This document shows, in pieces, positions 23,800-36,371 of a DNA stretch of 64,000 nucleotides. Position numbers and translations under genes: made by a program. Source of the DNA: Mesotaenium endlicherianum (lineage: Eukaryota; Streptophyta; Zygnematophyceae; Zygnematales; Mesotaeniaceae). The DNA lies in NCBI GenBank assembly GCA_009602735.1, contig WELA01006993.1, forward strand, positions 162,964-226,963, in the 5' to 3' direction. The first letter of the stretch is position 1; each line of letters starts with the position of its first letter. The notes beneath the pieces were generated by a model. It searched no databases. It was given only the letters and a program-made list of their open reading frames with translations, and was not told where the DNA came from.

Positions 23800-26700
23800 T
23801 ACGCCCCTTTGGCATTGGTCAATTGGTCCTTCAATTCCCATGTGTCTCCCGATGCATCGTAGCCCTTCCATCGAACAAGATATTTCATGACATATTTAGA
23901 TGATCGACGGACTGATCGAGCCTCTCAAATGTCAGCGACCTCATATTCTTCAGGTTCACCATGCCGGACAGCGGGGCAGGTCCCGGTTGGACAGGTAATC
24001 GACCTGTGAACAAGGTGTCACCTTTGATGTATGGTTCCAGGAAGAAAACATTAAAGACCAGGTGACCCTTGTATTCTGCTGACATGTTCAGTTTCTAAGC
24101 ATTCTGACCGACACGGCGTACCATCGAATATGGACCGAACCAAACCGGACCAAGCTTTTTCTTGACCACACCAGGCAGGTACAGGTATTGAGAATGCAAT
24201 TTGACCAAATCTTCCTTCGAAAATGTCAGCTCACGACGGTGGTGATAAGCATATTTTTGCTGATTTTCCTGGGCTTTGTGCAGGTTCTGTTGGACTTCGG
24301 ACAGGGAGTCAGCAAACTCCTAACTAGAGGGAGATCGGATTGTCAATTCCTTCAGGGTGAGTCAAAGACTCCCCCAGAAATCTAAAGAAGACTTAGGGAC
24401 TCTACCCAGGCTAAGTTCAAAAGGGATCTTCCCCGTTGACGCGTGCACCGCACTGTTTACCGCAAACTAAATTTGAGGCAACAGGTCATCCCAATTGTCT
24501 TGTTTTTTGTTAATATATGCTCTCGGCACCTCTTGCAAAACTCGGTTAGTTCTTTCAGTCTGCCCATCAATCTGAGGGTGGTTTGCTGTGCTGAGCAGCT
24601 ATTTGACTCCCATTAACCCCATAAAAGCTCTCCATAACTTAGAGGTAAATGTTGAGTCTCTGTTTGAGATGATATTAGAGGGTAGCCCATGTTGGCATAC
24701 GACATGGTTGTAGAACTGTCTCACTGTTTTGAGTGCAGTTACTTTGACAGTTGTGGGGATGAAAATGACCATTTTTGTCAGTTTATCCACAACGACCAGT
24801 ATCGAATCATGCCCATTGGCAGTTCGTGGCAGTGTTACCACCCAGTTTATGGATATTGTTTTCCAGCGTCCAGCTGGGATGGGCAGCGGTTGTAAGAGAC
24901 CCCACGGTGGTGTGTGTCTAGACTTATTTCTTTGACACTGATCACAGGACTTAACATATTTCAAGACCTCCCGAGATAATCCCTCCCGGTGATAATGTTT
25001 TGCCAGTTTGCCAACAGTTTTGGCCTGCCCCAAATGCCCACCCAGTAAACTGTCATGCGCTTGACTCAGTAAGAGGGACCTTATTTCCAAGTTATTAGGA
25101 ATGACCAGCTTCAGCCTGCCTGAAGTGGTTTCCGTCACCCAGACCCCTCCCTTAAGCCTGTACCCGAGTGCAGTAGCAGAACACACACCATCAGTGTGGT
25201 TGGGCTCAAATGTTGGGTCAGAAAGGTAGGCTTTCCTAAGTTGTTCAAGGAAGGACTTTTTCACCTTTAGTGAAGTGAGTGCACATAGGACTTTATCTGC
25301 AGCATGTTGACTAAAGTTCCTTTCTTGCAAGTCAGGTCTTCTAGAGAGTGCATCAGCAGGATTCAATTTCCCTGGTTTGTAGTCAATCTGGACTTTGGAA
25401 CTGCTCCAGCATCTGACTCCAGCGGTTCTCCCTCCTTGACAGCTTGGACTTCTTCTGAAAGTAAGTCAGAGCTTGATGATCTGTAATCGCTTTTAAAACT
25501 TTACCATGTAAGTATGCTCTCCACTGTTTGAGCACATGAATGATAGCTAGCAGCTCTTTATTATGCACAGAGTAATTAATCTCAGCGGGATTAAATTTCA
25601 TAGATTCATACAACGCAGGATGCCACTCCTGCTTTACCATACCATCCTTTGTGGTTTTGTCAGCAGGCTGCAACAAAATAGCACCCATGGCAGAGTCAGA
25701 AGCATCAGTTCCCACCTAGGGTCATACACGGCTAGCACTGGGGGAGAACAAAGAGCATCTTTAAGGGTCTGGAAGGCAGCCTCCTGCTCTTCCCCCCACA
25801 CATACCCTATGTCTTTCTTAGTAAGGTCACTCAGTTTACTGGCCTTTGTGAAATTATAGTCAATAAATCTCCTATAGAAGTTAGCCAACCTTAGGAAGGA
25901 TCTAACTTCGGAGACAGATTTTGGTACAGGCCAGTCCCTTATGGTCTAAACTTTCTTAGGATCCACACTGATGCCTTCTTTGCCGACAACGTGGCCTAGA
26001 AATTCAATACTTTCCTTGAAGAAATCACACTTGCTCATTTTAGCATACAATTGGTTTCGTCTCAGAGTGTCCATGACTGTCTTTAAGTGTTCAGCATGCT
26101 GAGCTTCATCTTTAGAGAACATTAAAATATTATCCGAGAATACTTGCACAAATTTATCCAGGTAAGGTCTGAAAATGTCATTCATAGCACCCATGAAGGT
26201 TGTAGGAGCATTAGTTAGTCCAAAGGGCATCACTTTGAACTCATAGTGTCCATAACGTGTGCGGAAGGCAGTCTTGTGTCCATCTCCCTTAGCAATTCTG
26301 AATTGATGATAACCACTCTTGAGATCTATCTTACTGAACACTTTAGCACCAGACAGGGTATCCAGCAAGTCCTCAACTGTGGGTAAAGCATACTTGTTCT
26401 TTATTGCAATTTTGTTAAGAGCCCTGTAATCAACGCATTTCCGCATACTCCCATCCTTTTTCTTAACAAAGAGGATGGGTGCACCATTAGGTGATTTACT
26501 GGGGGAAATGTAACCATTCTCCTCAAGCTCTGCAATCTGTGATTTCAACTCTTCGCTCTCCATAGCAGACAAGCCATAAGAGCGTTGCCAGGGTGGCTGA
26601 CACCCAAGTAATAAGTCAATGTTGTGATCTACTTCCCATTTAGGAGGTATCCTGGAGGCATATTAAAAACATCAGTGTACTAAGCAACAATTTTTGCAGC

Positions 26701-27633
26701 AGTAGGGTGCTCCGGGGGACTTACCTTTTTCTCAACCACTTCTTCAGGTTGAGGAGGTACCTCTCTTAGCAGCAGACAAAACATTATGTCTTCCTTTTGG
26801 TTCCAGCTTTCGATGAACTCCATTGCATTTAGCAATTTGCATCCTCTTGGAAGCCTCTTCTTTTCCTTCATTTGCCATCTATACAGGATAAGAGGAAGAG
26901 CACTGGTGGGTGCCAAGTTAGTCTGCCCATCACTGTCTCCTCTCACTTTAACTGTACCTCTGCTCCAACACACTTCAGCTTGATGTCTATTAAGCCACGA
27001 CCTGCCTAGCACGAGATCATAAAAGCCAGTGCTGAGTACCTCAAATGTAAGCGTTTTAGTTAGAACTGCAAAGCCAGAACCTAACTGGACCCCAATAGGC
27101 TTGGTTATAATTCCTCCGGGGATACTTGAGGCATCTCCAAGAAATATTTTTCTATTCACTTGGGTGACAGTAGGCAGCCTTAGCCGCTTAATTAAGTCCT
27201 TATGGATGAAAGTATGTGACGCCTCTCCGTCAACAAATGCCCTCACCTTCATACCTGCAATCATGCAATACAGTAGGATAGGGGGGACTGTCTTTTCCCG
27301 ACTTTCGCATTGTTCTCTTGACTTAGCAAGAAAATGTTGGTCATCAGGTGGAACAAGATCATCCAGAGTGTGCACTCTCTGGAGATCTATATGGCTGATG
27401 GTCTCCTCTATCTGGTTGTTAGGCATGCATAGTGAATCCAGTTCAACAGGATTCATAATACCTGCTACGAGGGCAGCTAGTGACGACTCACTATCTCTAG
27501 CATCCTCACAGTCAGTAGACTGGATTACTGACTGTTTTCGTCTTTTAAAGGCTAGTCTTTTCTCTCGACCTTTGGGAGGTGCTTGACTGGACACTGCTCT
27601 TTGAAGTGACCCGTCTGCTAGCAATGGAAGCAA
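23800..27633 (-). pseudogene. Element B pol (protease, RT, RNase H, integrase), fossil
   Basis: Minus-strand Ty3/Gypsy pol remains in canonical order: aspartic protease (about 27.3-27.0 kb), RT (about 26.6-25.9 kb, with [13 protein letters not shown] and [12 protein letters not shown]), RNase H (about 25.7-25.4 kb) and integrase (about 25.1-24.5 kb, with an HHCC-type finger ending [11 protein letters not shown]). The chromodomain region follows but is poorly preserved. Several breaks. Confidence 0.88.
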
Positions 27634-28705
27634 ACAGATTTTGCTGAGGTTGGTCTCGGCTTAGTCCTACCACCACCTCGTCCATAGCCGCCTCTAGAGA
27701 AACCACCTCTCGCTCTAGACTGCATAGCATTATACTCATACTCATATTCATCTTTCTGATCATCCTCAGCCTGATCTCCTTCAAATGCATTGTAGGAACC
27801 GTGGGGCTTTTTGACAACCTTGTACACCAAAGCATTACTCTGGCGCTTGTGATTGAACTGCTGCTGATCCCAGGCATCAGCATCCTGGATCAAGCCAGTT
27901 TCTCATACTTGTTTTCAGCAAAATGACCAAAGACTTTGGATTTTAAGCCATACCTGAAGTATGCTATTCTATACCGCTCCGGCAAGTTTGGTTGCTTCAT
28001 CACGTTCTCCTGAAAATTTTGAGCAAACTCAGCAACTGAAGTGGTCTGCATCAGTGTTAAGGAGATCATCGCATAGATAGCTTTCTCCTGCTAATTGATC
28101 ACATCAAACTTCTCATGCAGTTTCTCGACAAACTCTACCCAAGTAGGGTCACCGAGTTGTTGAGCCTTACGCTGTCCTTTCCAATACAGCCACCAGTCTG
28201 CTGCACTGCCTTTCAGTAGAGCACCAGTGTGCCTGACCTTCTCGCAATCCTGCAATTCTGAGTAGTTCTCCAGCCACTGCTCAACATCAGCGAGAAACTT
28301 AATAAGGTAATACTTTTTGTTCCCCTCAGGATCATATTCCTGGGGAGGATTCGGATTGGGCTTACTAGGCCCTCTGCCACCACCACCAGTGGTTTGAGTA
28401 CCCTGTTGGTCTCTGTCTCGTAGCAGAGTCATTATGATTCTGTTGTCCTCTCGTTGGGACTGATACATGCTCGCTATTTCCGATTGCATTTGCACAAACA
28501 ATTCTCCCAAATCCACACTCTGAGGTGGGAGTCTAGCAAATGCAGCAGTAGCAGTAGCATCAACTTGCTGAGTAGTGTCCTCAAAAATCCCTCTCGCTCC
28601 AGCAGCAACAATTCCTGCCGCATTCAGACGGTCACAAATTTGATCTAGGGGCACACTGAGTTGTACAGCAGGAGGTGGGTTCAGAACATTGGCCCTTGCT
28701 GCCAT
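27618..28705 (-). pseudogene. Element B gag, fossil
   Basis: Minus-strand gag of the same family as element C, beginning MAARANVLNPPP, with the capsid-like segment around [21 protein letters not shown] and a glycine/arginine-rich zinc-knuckle region at the pol side. Broken. Confidence 0.85.
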
Positions 28706-29019
28706 TACTTTTTCGACGTTGCGCTCGTCCGCTGGCTGTCCTCCTCTCCTTTTTGTATTATCAGCAGCCTTTGCTAATCATTCAACTTCTAATCTGGCTC
28801 TTTCCTCCTCAGCCTGCTGTGCTGCGACCGCAGCTATAGCAGGTGCCTATCTGCAGCCTCTCTAGGAGCAGTATCTGCCACTGCTTCAGAATAGGTAAGG
28901 GTTCCCGCTACATGGCTTTCAGCCTGGTTTTCGACATTCTCGTTATCCCAATTTTCTATGTCACGGGAGTTGCTAATTTGAGACCTTGTTCTTACCATAT
29001 AAAGTAAACTGTGATAACC

Positions 29020-29031
29020 GCTCTGATACCA
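29020..29031 (-). other. Primer-binding site of element B (initiator tRNA-Met)
   Basis: On the minus strand it reads TGGTATCAGAGC, the exact plant-type sequence complementary to the initiator tRNA-Met 3' end, one base after the 5' LTR. Confidence 0.95.
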
Positions 29032-29032
29032 A

Positions 29033-29751
29033 TGAAATGAATCGTCTTACCAAATAGGCGATTAACAATTAATGAAGATCTTTATATCAGCAAGTAATCT
29101 TTATGGTATCTTCTATTAATTGATCAAACAACATAAGACAACACACTAGCAGTGGACAATACTCGCAAGTCAAATGCAAGTAAACTAGCATCATTAATGC
29201 AATTAGTAAACTCATACATAAGCAAGGCAATAAGACAATGCGTATCAATGGCTTCTCGCCTTGGATTCAGATGTCTCTCAGTAAGCTGTACAAGAGAGTT
29301 GGCCTCGTTTCCGAATGCCGAACTTGAGAGCAATACCTAGCATATGTACATGGAATGTGTCTACTGTTTAACGGCAAATGCGATGGCACCGCCTACCCGG
29401 GAGTTAACCACGTTGGTAGGACCTCGGTTAACCAAATCCACCGCCATCTCCCATCATCCGAAATCGCCATCCATCCTAAGGATGTCATCTGGCCATTCAT
29501 CTAGCATACCACACCTAGATGCATATCTACGCAGTTCGCTGCTACCAAGTACGGAAGCCAGCTGGCTGTCAAAGAATGTGTCAGCAAGCTGACTTGAGTT
29601 GACTTCAGCCAGCTGCTCTCGGCTGAGTCATTATAGTGGTAATTTTATAAAGTCCTGCAGACTAGTTGTTATTTAAAGTTGAGCAGGTTGAACTTATTTA
29701 ATTATAAAATCGACCAATATATTATATCTACCAATACATTGATTTATTACA
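29033..29751 (-). repeat. 5' LTR of element B
   Basis: 719 bp with TG...CA ends and partner of 20821-21538. A TATAAAG-like box lies near its 3' part, as in the element C LTRs. Confidence 0.92.
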
Positions 29752-29756
29752 GCCAG

Positions 29757-30361
29757 CTCCTTAAATGTCTCACTGAAGACGAGCACGTCATCAATGTAGC
29801 ACCGGGCAAAGGAGAGCCCTGCCAACTCCTCAACCATGACCCGCTAGAAGGTGCCAGTAGCGTTCTTCAAGCCGAAGGGCATAACCCTCCACTCGTAGAG
29901 ACGCTGCAACCCCCAGAAGCCGTCTTGTGCTGGTCCTCCTCCGCAATAGGTATCTGGTTGAAGCCCTGCCTCAAATCCAGCACCAAGAACCAAGTACGAG
30001 CATCGATGTCGTCGAAGATCTCGTCAAGGGTCGGCATAGGGTATCTGCCCTGCTCAGTGACCTCGTTAAGCTTACGATAGTCACCGCACATCCTCTTCTT
30101 AGACCAATTGCCTGAGGCGTCTTTCTCAGCTGGCATGATTGTGGGCGCAGCGTAGGTGGAGGCAGACTCATGAATGAGCTGACACTCCTCTAGCTTGCCT
30201 GTCTGCGTGCTTATCAGGTCGTCCTCAAAGCGGCTGTAGCGGTAGCACTTCTGAAAGATGGGCACGTCTGTCTGAAGGGGAATCCTCATGGGGCCGCCTG
30301 TGTAGCGCCCAAGATTGTGCTTGCCGCTGGCAAAGCTGGCACTGCGCCGTGCATCTAGCAA
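29757..30361 (-). pseudogene. Element A reverse transcriptase (first part), fossil
   Basis: Minus-strand Gypsy RT finger and palm blocks: KKRMCGDYRKLNEVT, YPMPTLDEIFDDI and LDLRQGFNQIPI. The RT coding region runs into element B at 29751 and reappears beyond it at 20820. Confidence 0.85.
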
Positions 30362-30799
30362 TGCCGTCAGCTAAGCAGCCTGTGCCTCAGTGAGAGTCTC
30401 CTCCAGCTTCCAAGTAGGGACAGCTAGTGGTGGCTCCTGTGCTCCTGCCCTGCTGCTGGCGTAACTTGTGGGGCTGCAGGCGTCATCTTCCCTGTAGGTG
30501 GCTGCGATTGGCCTGCCACGGGTACCTCCTCCGTGGCAGCTGCTGCCAGCTGCCCTGCACCACCTATCGACGACTGAGAGCGTGGAAAACAAAATGGGGA
30601 GAAAAACTCCCTGGGACGCTGTGAAATGTCTTGTCTCCTCCTTCCCCTCCCCAGCAAACCAGAACCAGGACCAGGACGCGGCGCAAAAGAATGCCGAGAA
30701 GCAGGCCCTGCTCGCTGGGAATGCCAGGTCGCACCAGGCGGGGCACGGCTGTCGCCGTCGAAATCACTGTCCATGGCGTTGTAGGACTGATCCATCTCA

Positions 30800-32997
30800 G
30801 GGTGACGAGCCTATACGTAGAGGGGATTCAAGGCCTGCGTCTGCAGGAGGATCCACGTCAAGATGTTGGCATTGATAACCTGACCAAGGAGACACATACG
30901 GTTGACCTCGGTGAGGCCGTCCACCTATGTGAGGTGCGGAGGGAAGCCCATGGCACGCTCCATCTCCACGGCACGAGGCCGTTGGAACATGTGTAATGAT
31001 TCTCACCTTTGAGAGAATAGCGAGGAGCTTTTCTAAGCTGTTCAGAAAGGAGTTGTGCAAAAACTGAACGAAAATGCAATGACTAGAAGAGGTGTTCTCA
31101 GAGTTCCACTGAGATTGGCTTTGCAAGTACTTGTACTTGCCAATGCGAGCCACTTGAGTGCTTGGCACTACTGCGACAGCTATGTTAGGGGGTTGTGACA
31201 GGACAACTTGTACCTGTTGAACGTGACAACCCAATAGGTCTACCTCTTCACGTGACATGTGAAAGGAGACAAGCCTCTCCTTGGGAGGTTTCGTTATGAC
31301 TCTTGGCTTATGCCATGAGCCTCATGACTTTACATAGGTGTCATAGTGCCTCTTGGTATTATAATATATATTCGTAATAATTATTGTATACCGCGATATG
31401 TATATATGCATTATACTTGATAATAACAAATACTGCGCTATGTACTTTTGTATTAAAATTGATAATATAATGTTTATAACGAAATCAGTCGGTGGCTCCC
31501 TTGGGCCACTTTCAAAGGTGTTTTCATATAGGTTAACGGCTGCCGTTAACCGAAAACAATAAGAGTCATTATCCGAAACAATGAAAGTCATAATAAGTTG
31601 ATTAATCATCCATTAATTAAGTTATTCTTTCATAATTAATCAAGCCAAGGTTATGATTATTTATGTCGTACTATTGCGAAGTAATCAAGTTACTTTACGA
31701 TGCTTCTTGCAATAGCATCTTGGTCGTTTTGCCAATCGACCAAGAATTAGTCGGCACACTTGTGTGTTGAATAATTCATCAAGATGCAATCATTTATCAA
31801 TTAAAATGTCGATAAATAGTATAACGTATTTTAGGTAATCAGGAAAACGTTCCAAATACGCCTAAAAAGCTCAGATCATTACAACATGCCTGTCTCAAGG
31901 TCAATGATCATGCCACGCTGGTCCCCCATGTAAGCCGCGCTGTTGTAGCAACTCACGAATATCGGAAGCGCCCTCGTCACGTCGTGGAGGACCTCACACT
32001 GGGCCTGAGAAGGATGCGGAAGAGTGACCAGTTGCTAGGCCAGGCGCGCCACGTTGAGGATGGAGTCAACGTTGCGCGTGTGGCGTGGATGTGCGGCCGC
32101 CAAAGCCTCGAGCGTGCCTGGAATGGCCAGGTTGGTGAAGTAGGCACGCACGCGGTGCGCGAAGGAGCCAATCCGGGCAGCGTCGACGACGACCTCACGG
32201 CCAACGTAGCTGCTGCAGAGGGCGAAGTCGGCGCTAACGTTGGGCCGAGAATTGTGGCGGACAGCCACGTTCTTTAACACCCAAGCAAGCGTGTGAGGCG
32301 GCTGGCGGTCCTCAACCATGTTGAGGACGCGGAGCAGATGCCAGAACAAGGCCGTGTGTCGGTCACCGAGCGCGCCTCCTCGTCCAGCGATGGAGAAGCC
32401 CTGGCACTCCCAGCCAGCGATGATGAGGTCGATGGGCCCCAGGCGTGAGATGTGCTCGGCGGTGATGTCGCGGATGTCCATGGGCCTGTCGGTCTGGGCA
32501 CGGAGGAATACGTGCTCAGGGAAGAGGCCAGGAAAACGCTCGTGGCATAAGGCCATCTGCCTGCGGGCCACCTGCTGCGCCTCGGCATCAGGGTCTACGT
32601 AGACGTACCGCTGGACGGGGATGCCCGCCTGCAGGGTGGCCAACAGTCTTGCCGCAATGTCAGCAAAGAGCTCAACAAGGACAATGCCGCCGGGACGCTC
32701 GTCGAGCTGGACGGTGTGGATAGGTGTAGGAAGGGGATGACAACCCATGACAAGATCGCTTGCCTGTGCTGGAGGAGGGTAGGAGCGCAGGATACTGTGC
32801 TGATGGGGCTCCATGCAGAGGGCTGCCACCGCGCGCTCGGCGTAGTCACGGGTAAGCCTGGGGATGCGTTGTAGCAGCGGCTGAGGGAAAGCCGTGCACG
32901 CATGCGCCTGGTAAGTGCGCCAGCGTGCACGCGCGTCTTGCAGCGTCTCCTCAGGAACTGGGCGGGCCATAGCCTGCGCGTTGCAAACGCACTGCAA
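30800..32997 (-). CDS. Cytosine-5 DNA methyltransferase region of element A (fossil, contains a solo LTR)
   Basis: C5-cytosine methyltransferase fold read on the minus strand within a retroelement. Numbering from the Met at 32997: a 100-residue unrecognised N-terminus, motif I (VLVELFADIAARLL, about 107-119), the motif IV region with a Cys at about 198 (LGPIDLIIAGWECQGFS), motif VI region about 239-245, motif VIII (HRVRAYFTN, about 281-289), and a motif IX/X-like end (EMERAMGFP then LLGQVINANILTWIL) on the far side of the solo LTR at 30992-31883. The motifs run in conventional I to X order, unlike the permuted DRM enzymes of plants, and by eye the closest match is DNMT3. Captured methyltransferases of this sort could methylate the element's own DNA copy (inference). 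The copy is broken, and activity should not be assumed. Confidence 0.72.
30992..31883. repeat. Solo LTR of an unrelated family, inside the methyltransferase region
   Basis: 892 bp, AT-rich against GC-rich surroundings, starting TGTAATGAT and ending ATCATTACA (inverted termini) and flanked by the exact 5-bp duplication ACATG (30987-30991 and 31884-31888). No internal coding region remains, so it is a solo LTR left by recombination. It shares only its first bases with the B/C family. Orientation cannot be told. Confidence 0.88.
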
Positions 32998-33126
32998 CTG
33001 TCACCTGTCCCATGCCCTGTGGTCGGCGTGGTGTGAAGCGGCGTGGGCCAGCTGCTCCACGGCTGTGCGCTGGGGCAGATGGGGACGCGGGTCAAAGTAC
33101 GCGCGCTGACGTTCACAAAGATTCGC

Positions 33127-33750
33127 CTATAGGGGAACGGTGCAAACGGAGCGCTCGTCCCAATTTGCCACCTGTTGAGGACGGACGAGTTGACGTGGAG
33201 CCAGCTGGACGCGAGGGCGCAGCGGAGAGAGCGATGCAAGCCGAAAGCGCTCCTGCTGACAACGCTGCATGATCTTTGCGCGTATGGCGATAGTATAAGG
33301 ATGACAGTCGCGGGGCCGAACAGCGGTGCGAGGCACCTTATGAGGGGGTGTCCCAGATGGCTCGTCGCCGGCTATGTGGCTGCGCAAGACGGCGGCAGGC
33401 CAGCCGGGCTGCGTCTGGTACAACGCGTGGGTTGCAGTGGTGGAGGAAGACTGTGCGTCATCATCGCTAGTGCGAAGATTGCACGGGCCGTTGTAAGGCG
33501 GTGTGAATGAGCGTCGGCGCGTCTTGCGCAAAGGAGTGATCTCTCGCTCCTCGCGAAGAGGCGTAACCTCCCGTGCGCTCCTGTGCTTGTCGCTCAGTGG
33601 CGTGACCTCGCGGATATCCTTGGCTTGCTCGCGGAGAGGGGTGAGCGCACGTGCGCGCCGGTCTGGTGGCGTTGGGCTGTGTGCGAGGCGCAGAGCCGAC
33701 CCGGTGTAGGGGGAAGGACCTAGTCGGCACATCGATGGGCTCGACTGCAA
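33127..33750 (-). pseudogene. Element A spacer with TPLR repeats between protease and methyltransferase (fossil)
   Basis: An open minus-strand segment upstream of the methyltransferase, of no known domain, with four or five copies of a short repeat around TPLRE separated by charged residues (roughly 33.5-33.7 kb). Probably a disordered linker of the polyprotein. Confidence 0.45.
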
Positions 33751-33762
33751 CTGGCTGAACTT

Positions 33763-34857
33763 TCATGCAAGAGAGTGCTGAAGCCGAGAGGCCCCTGTTG
33801 GCTGGCGTCGGATGCAGGCCCTAGGCGTGGGCGGCGGTGGCTCCCCTGAAGGCTGGGCTGCGAGCTCCTCTGCGGCCTCTTGGGACCCATCCTGCCACTC
33901 CTCCTCCACAACGCTCTCCAAAGACGCGTTGTCAAACCTGCCTGGGTACGCCGCCTGCCTCATAGCCTCATCCTCAAATGTGGTAGTGCGCGGCCAGGAG
34001 TCGCCAGTCCGGTGCGATGGTGCGGGCGAGGGCGACTGGGAGGCCATGCGGTACCGCATGGCAACTCCCACAGGCACGTCATGCCGTACGCGGACGTCCG
34101 ATCTTGCGGAAGGTCCACCCACAGCTGGCGATTGTGGCCTAGGTGTGGCTGCAACAGCTGTCAATGCGTTGTGGGCGTGTGCTGCAGCAATAATGGAAAC
34201 AGTGACGATGGCGTGTGCCTCGACGGCGTCTGCAGCCATCTGACGCATCATGGCGTTATGGGCGGCGTGGATCCGCACCGTCTTCCTGGCCTGAGCAGCC
34301 AGAACGTCAGCCTGCTCCTGGTACGTGAGGTGGAGCTCTGCGCCGGACAGCTTGGGGTCCTCATCTTGCGTCTCAAGCAAGTCGGCGCCTACGAAGACCT
34401 CATCCTCCTTGGGCCCCTCCTTATCAGTCTGGACCATGGGCCCACCCTCGTCCAGCGCCTTGAAGCCGTAGAGGGCGGACTCAGCTAAGCGATCCACAAT
34501 GTCGAGCGGCACGGATGCCGTGCGGGTCCCCACTGACTGCCAGCCAGGTCGGTAGAAGAATCGCTCCACCCAGTTATCGTCTGCGGCGTCGATAGGGAAG
34601 AGAACGTCCTGGCCTAGGAGCACGTTGAAGGTCTCCGAGCAAGTGATCAACGCGTGCCGGTGGATGGTCGTCTCGTCTGGGGTGCCGAGCCGAAAGGTGA
34701 AGCGAAGGGCCAGCCGCGTGCACCCAATGACGGTCTCTGAAGTGCCAGCCGCGGTGTTGATCCGCATCGGCAAATCCTCCAGGTCGGCTGACGAGAGGCC
34801 CAGCTGATGGAAGTAGCGATGGCTGATGAGGACTGGCTGTGCGCCAGTGTCAAACAT
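33763..34857 (-). pseudogene. Element A aspartic protease and following linker (fossil)
   Basis: Begins MFDTGAQPVLIS, where DTGA is the retropepsin active-site motif, followed by a hydrophobic strand and NVLLGQDVLFPIDAAD, the usual second half of an LTR-element protease. A Pro/Glu/Ala-rich stretch follows toward the methyltransferase. Part of the element A polyprotein. Confidence 0.75.
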
Positions 34858-35658
34858 GATGCGCTGCGGGGCCTACGTGTTGACCAGCACAATACCCTGC
34901 AAATTATCCAAAAAGACAGCGCAGGCGTGCTGATCATCCTGCGCTCATGCACACGTCGCGCGGGTGCGAGGAGCACCGCGGCTGCCACGTCTGGCGCTAG
35001 CCGGCCGTCAGAGGTGCGCTGGCTGGCCCTGCGCGACTGAAGCAGTAGCTGGGTTGCCTGCCGCGTGGCCTCCATTGACACGCTGAGCTCCGCAAAGGAG
35101 ACGGTTGGCATCCGGTGTAGTGCCAGCGAGATGACTTCGCCGCTGAGCTGCACCGTAGTCATCGGCGAGGGGAGTGCACGAGGTGCGAGTGTTGCTGGAA
35201 CTGCTGGCGTCTCCAGCACGCGAAAGGAGCAAGGCTGACGCGGCGCCTCCTTTGTGCGGCATCCCTGGTCTGGTCCACTGAACTTCTGTGCCATTGCCGG
35301 TCGCCCGGTTGCCGCCGCGAGTGTGCGCTCGCGTCCTGCGATGCCCGCTGCTGTGCGGTTTCCCAACGGCCGTGTACGTGCGCAGCAAGCCAAAACGGAG
35401 TCCAGCGCTGCTGCAGGTGCTGGCGCAGCCGCTGGCGCATGTGCCTCACCGGCTGGCGCACCCGCGGGTGTCGGTGCCGCCGCACCAAACGCAGGTGCAA
35501 AGAGAGGCGCTGGCCCTGGCGCTGGCGCGCTTGACGCTGGCGTGCTTGGAGATGGCGAGCCTGGTGCCGGTGCCGTCGCACCAGGCGCACGTGCAAAGAG
35601 AGGCGCTGGCGCTGGCGTGCCTGGCGCTGGCGCTGACGCTAGCGCTTGCGCTGGTGTG

Positions 35659-36371
35659 TGTAATGAATCAGTATATTGGTAGATATAACATTCATTTTTA
35701 TATAATAGTTAATTAAGTCCAGCATGCTAAACTTTAGTTAATATTCAGTCTGCGGGATTCTATATAATTAGCAGTTTAATGACTCAGCCGAGAGCAACAG
35801 GTTGGAGTCATTTTAAGTCAGCTTGCTGACACATTTTTTGACAGCCAGCTGACTTCCGTACTCGGTAGCAGCGAACTGCGTAGGTATGCATCTAAGTGTA
35901 GTATGCTAGATGAATGGCCAGATGACATCCTTATGATGGATGGCGATTCAGGATGATGGGAGATGGCGGTGGATTTGGTTAATCGAGGTCCTGCCAACGT
36001 GGATAACTCCTGGGTAGGCGGTGCCATCGCACTTGCCGTTGAACAGTAAACTCATTCTATGTACATAGGGTAGACATTGCTTTCGAGTTCGGCATTTGGA
36101 AATGAGGCCAACTCTCTTGTACTGCTTACTGAGAGATATCTGAATCGAAGGCAAGAAGCCATTGATACGCACTGTGTTCTAGCCTTGCTTATGTATGAGT
36201 TTATTGATTGCATTATTGATGCTAGTTTATTTGACTTGCGAGTATTGTCCATTGCTAGTGTGTTGTCTTATTGCTGTTTAATGAGTTTACAGAAAATGCC
36301 ATAAAGCTTACTCGCTGATATAAAGATCTTCATCAATTGTTAATCGCCTATTCGTGAGCTGATTCATTTCA
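35659..36371 (+). repeat. Solo LTR of the B/C family
   Basis: 713 bp from TGTAATGAATC to GATTCATTTCA in plus orientation, closely similar to the LTRs of elements B and C, flanked by the exact 5-bp duplication GTGTG (35654-35658 and 36372-36376). It lies in the Pro/Ala-rich linker of element A with no internal region, so it is the remnant of a full insertion lost by LTR-LTR recombination. Confidence 0.93.

Larger units (their letters stand above)
20821..29751 (-). mobile_element. Element B: Ty3/Gypsy chromovirus-like LTR retrotransposon inside element A
   Basis: LTR element on the minus strand, 8.93 kb. It has two similar LTRs (5' LTR 29033-29751, 3' LTR 20821-21538), a primer-binding site complementary to initiator tRNA-Met, gag, protease, RT, RNase H, integrase, and an extra reading frame before the 3' LTR. 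Flanking 5-mers are GCCAC and GCCAG, a nearly exact target duplication, placing the insertion in element A's RT region. By eye the LTRs differ at roughly 8 percent of positions, so it is older than element C of the same family. It is broken, with about ten or more breaks. Confidence 0.92.

Noticed and set aside
31318-31640. AT-rich minus-strand frame that might be part of the methyltransferase
   Set aside because: It lies wholly inside the solo LTR 30992-31883, shown by the ACATG duplication, and has no methyltransferase motif.
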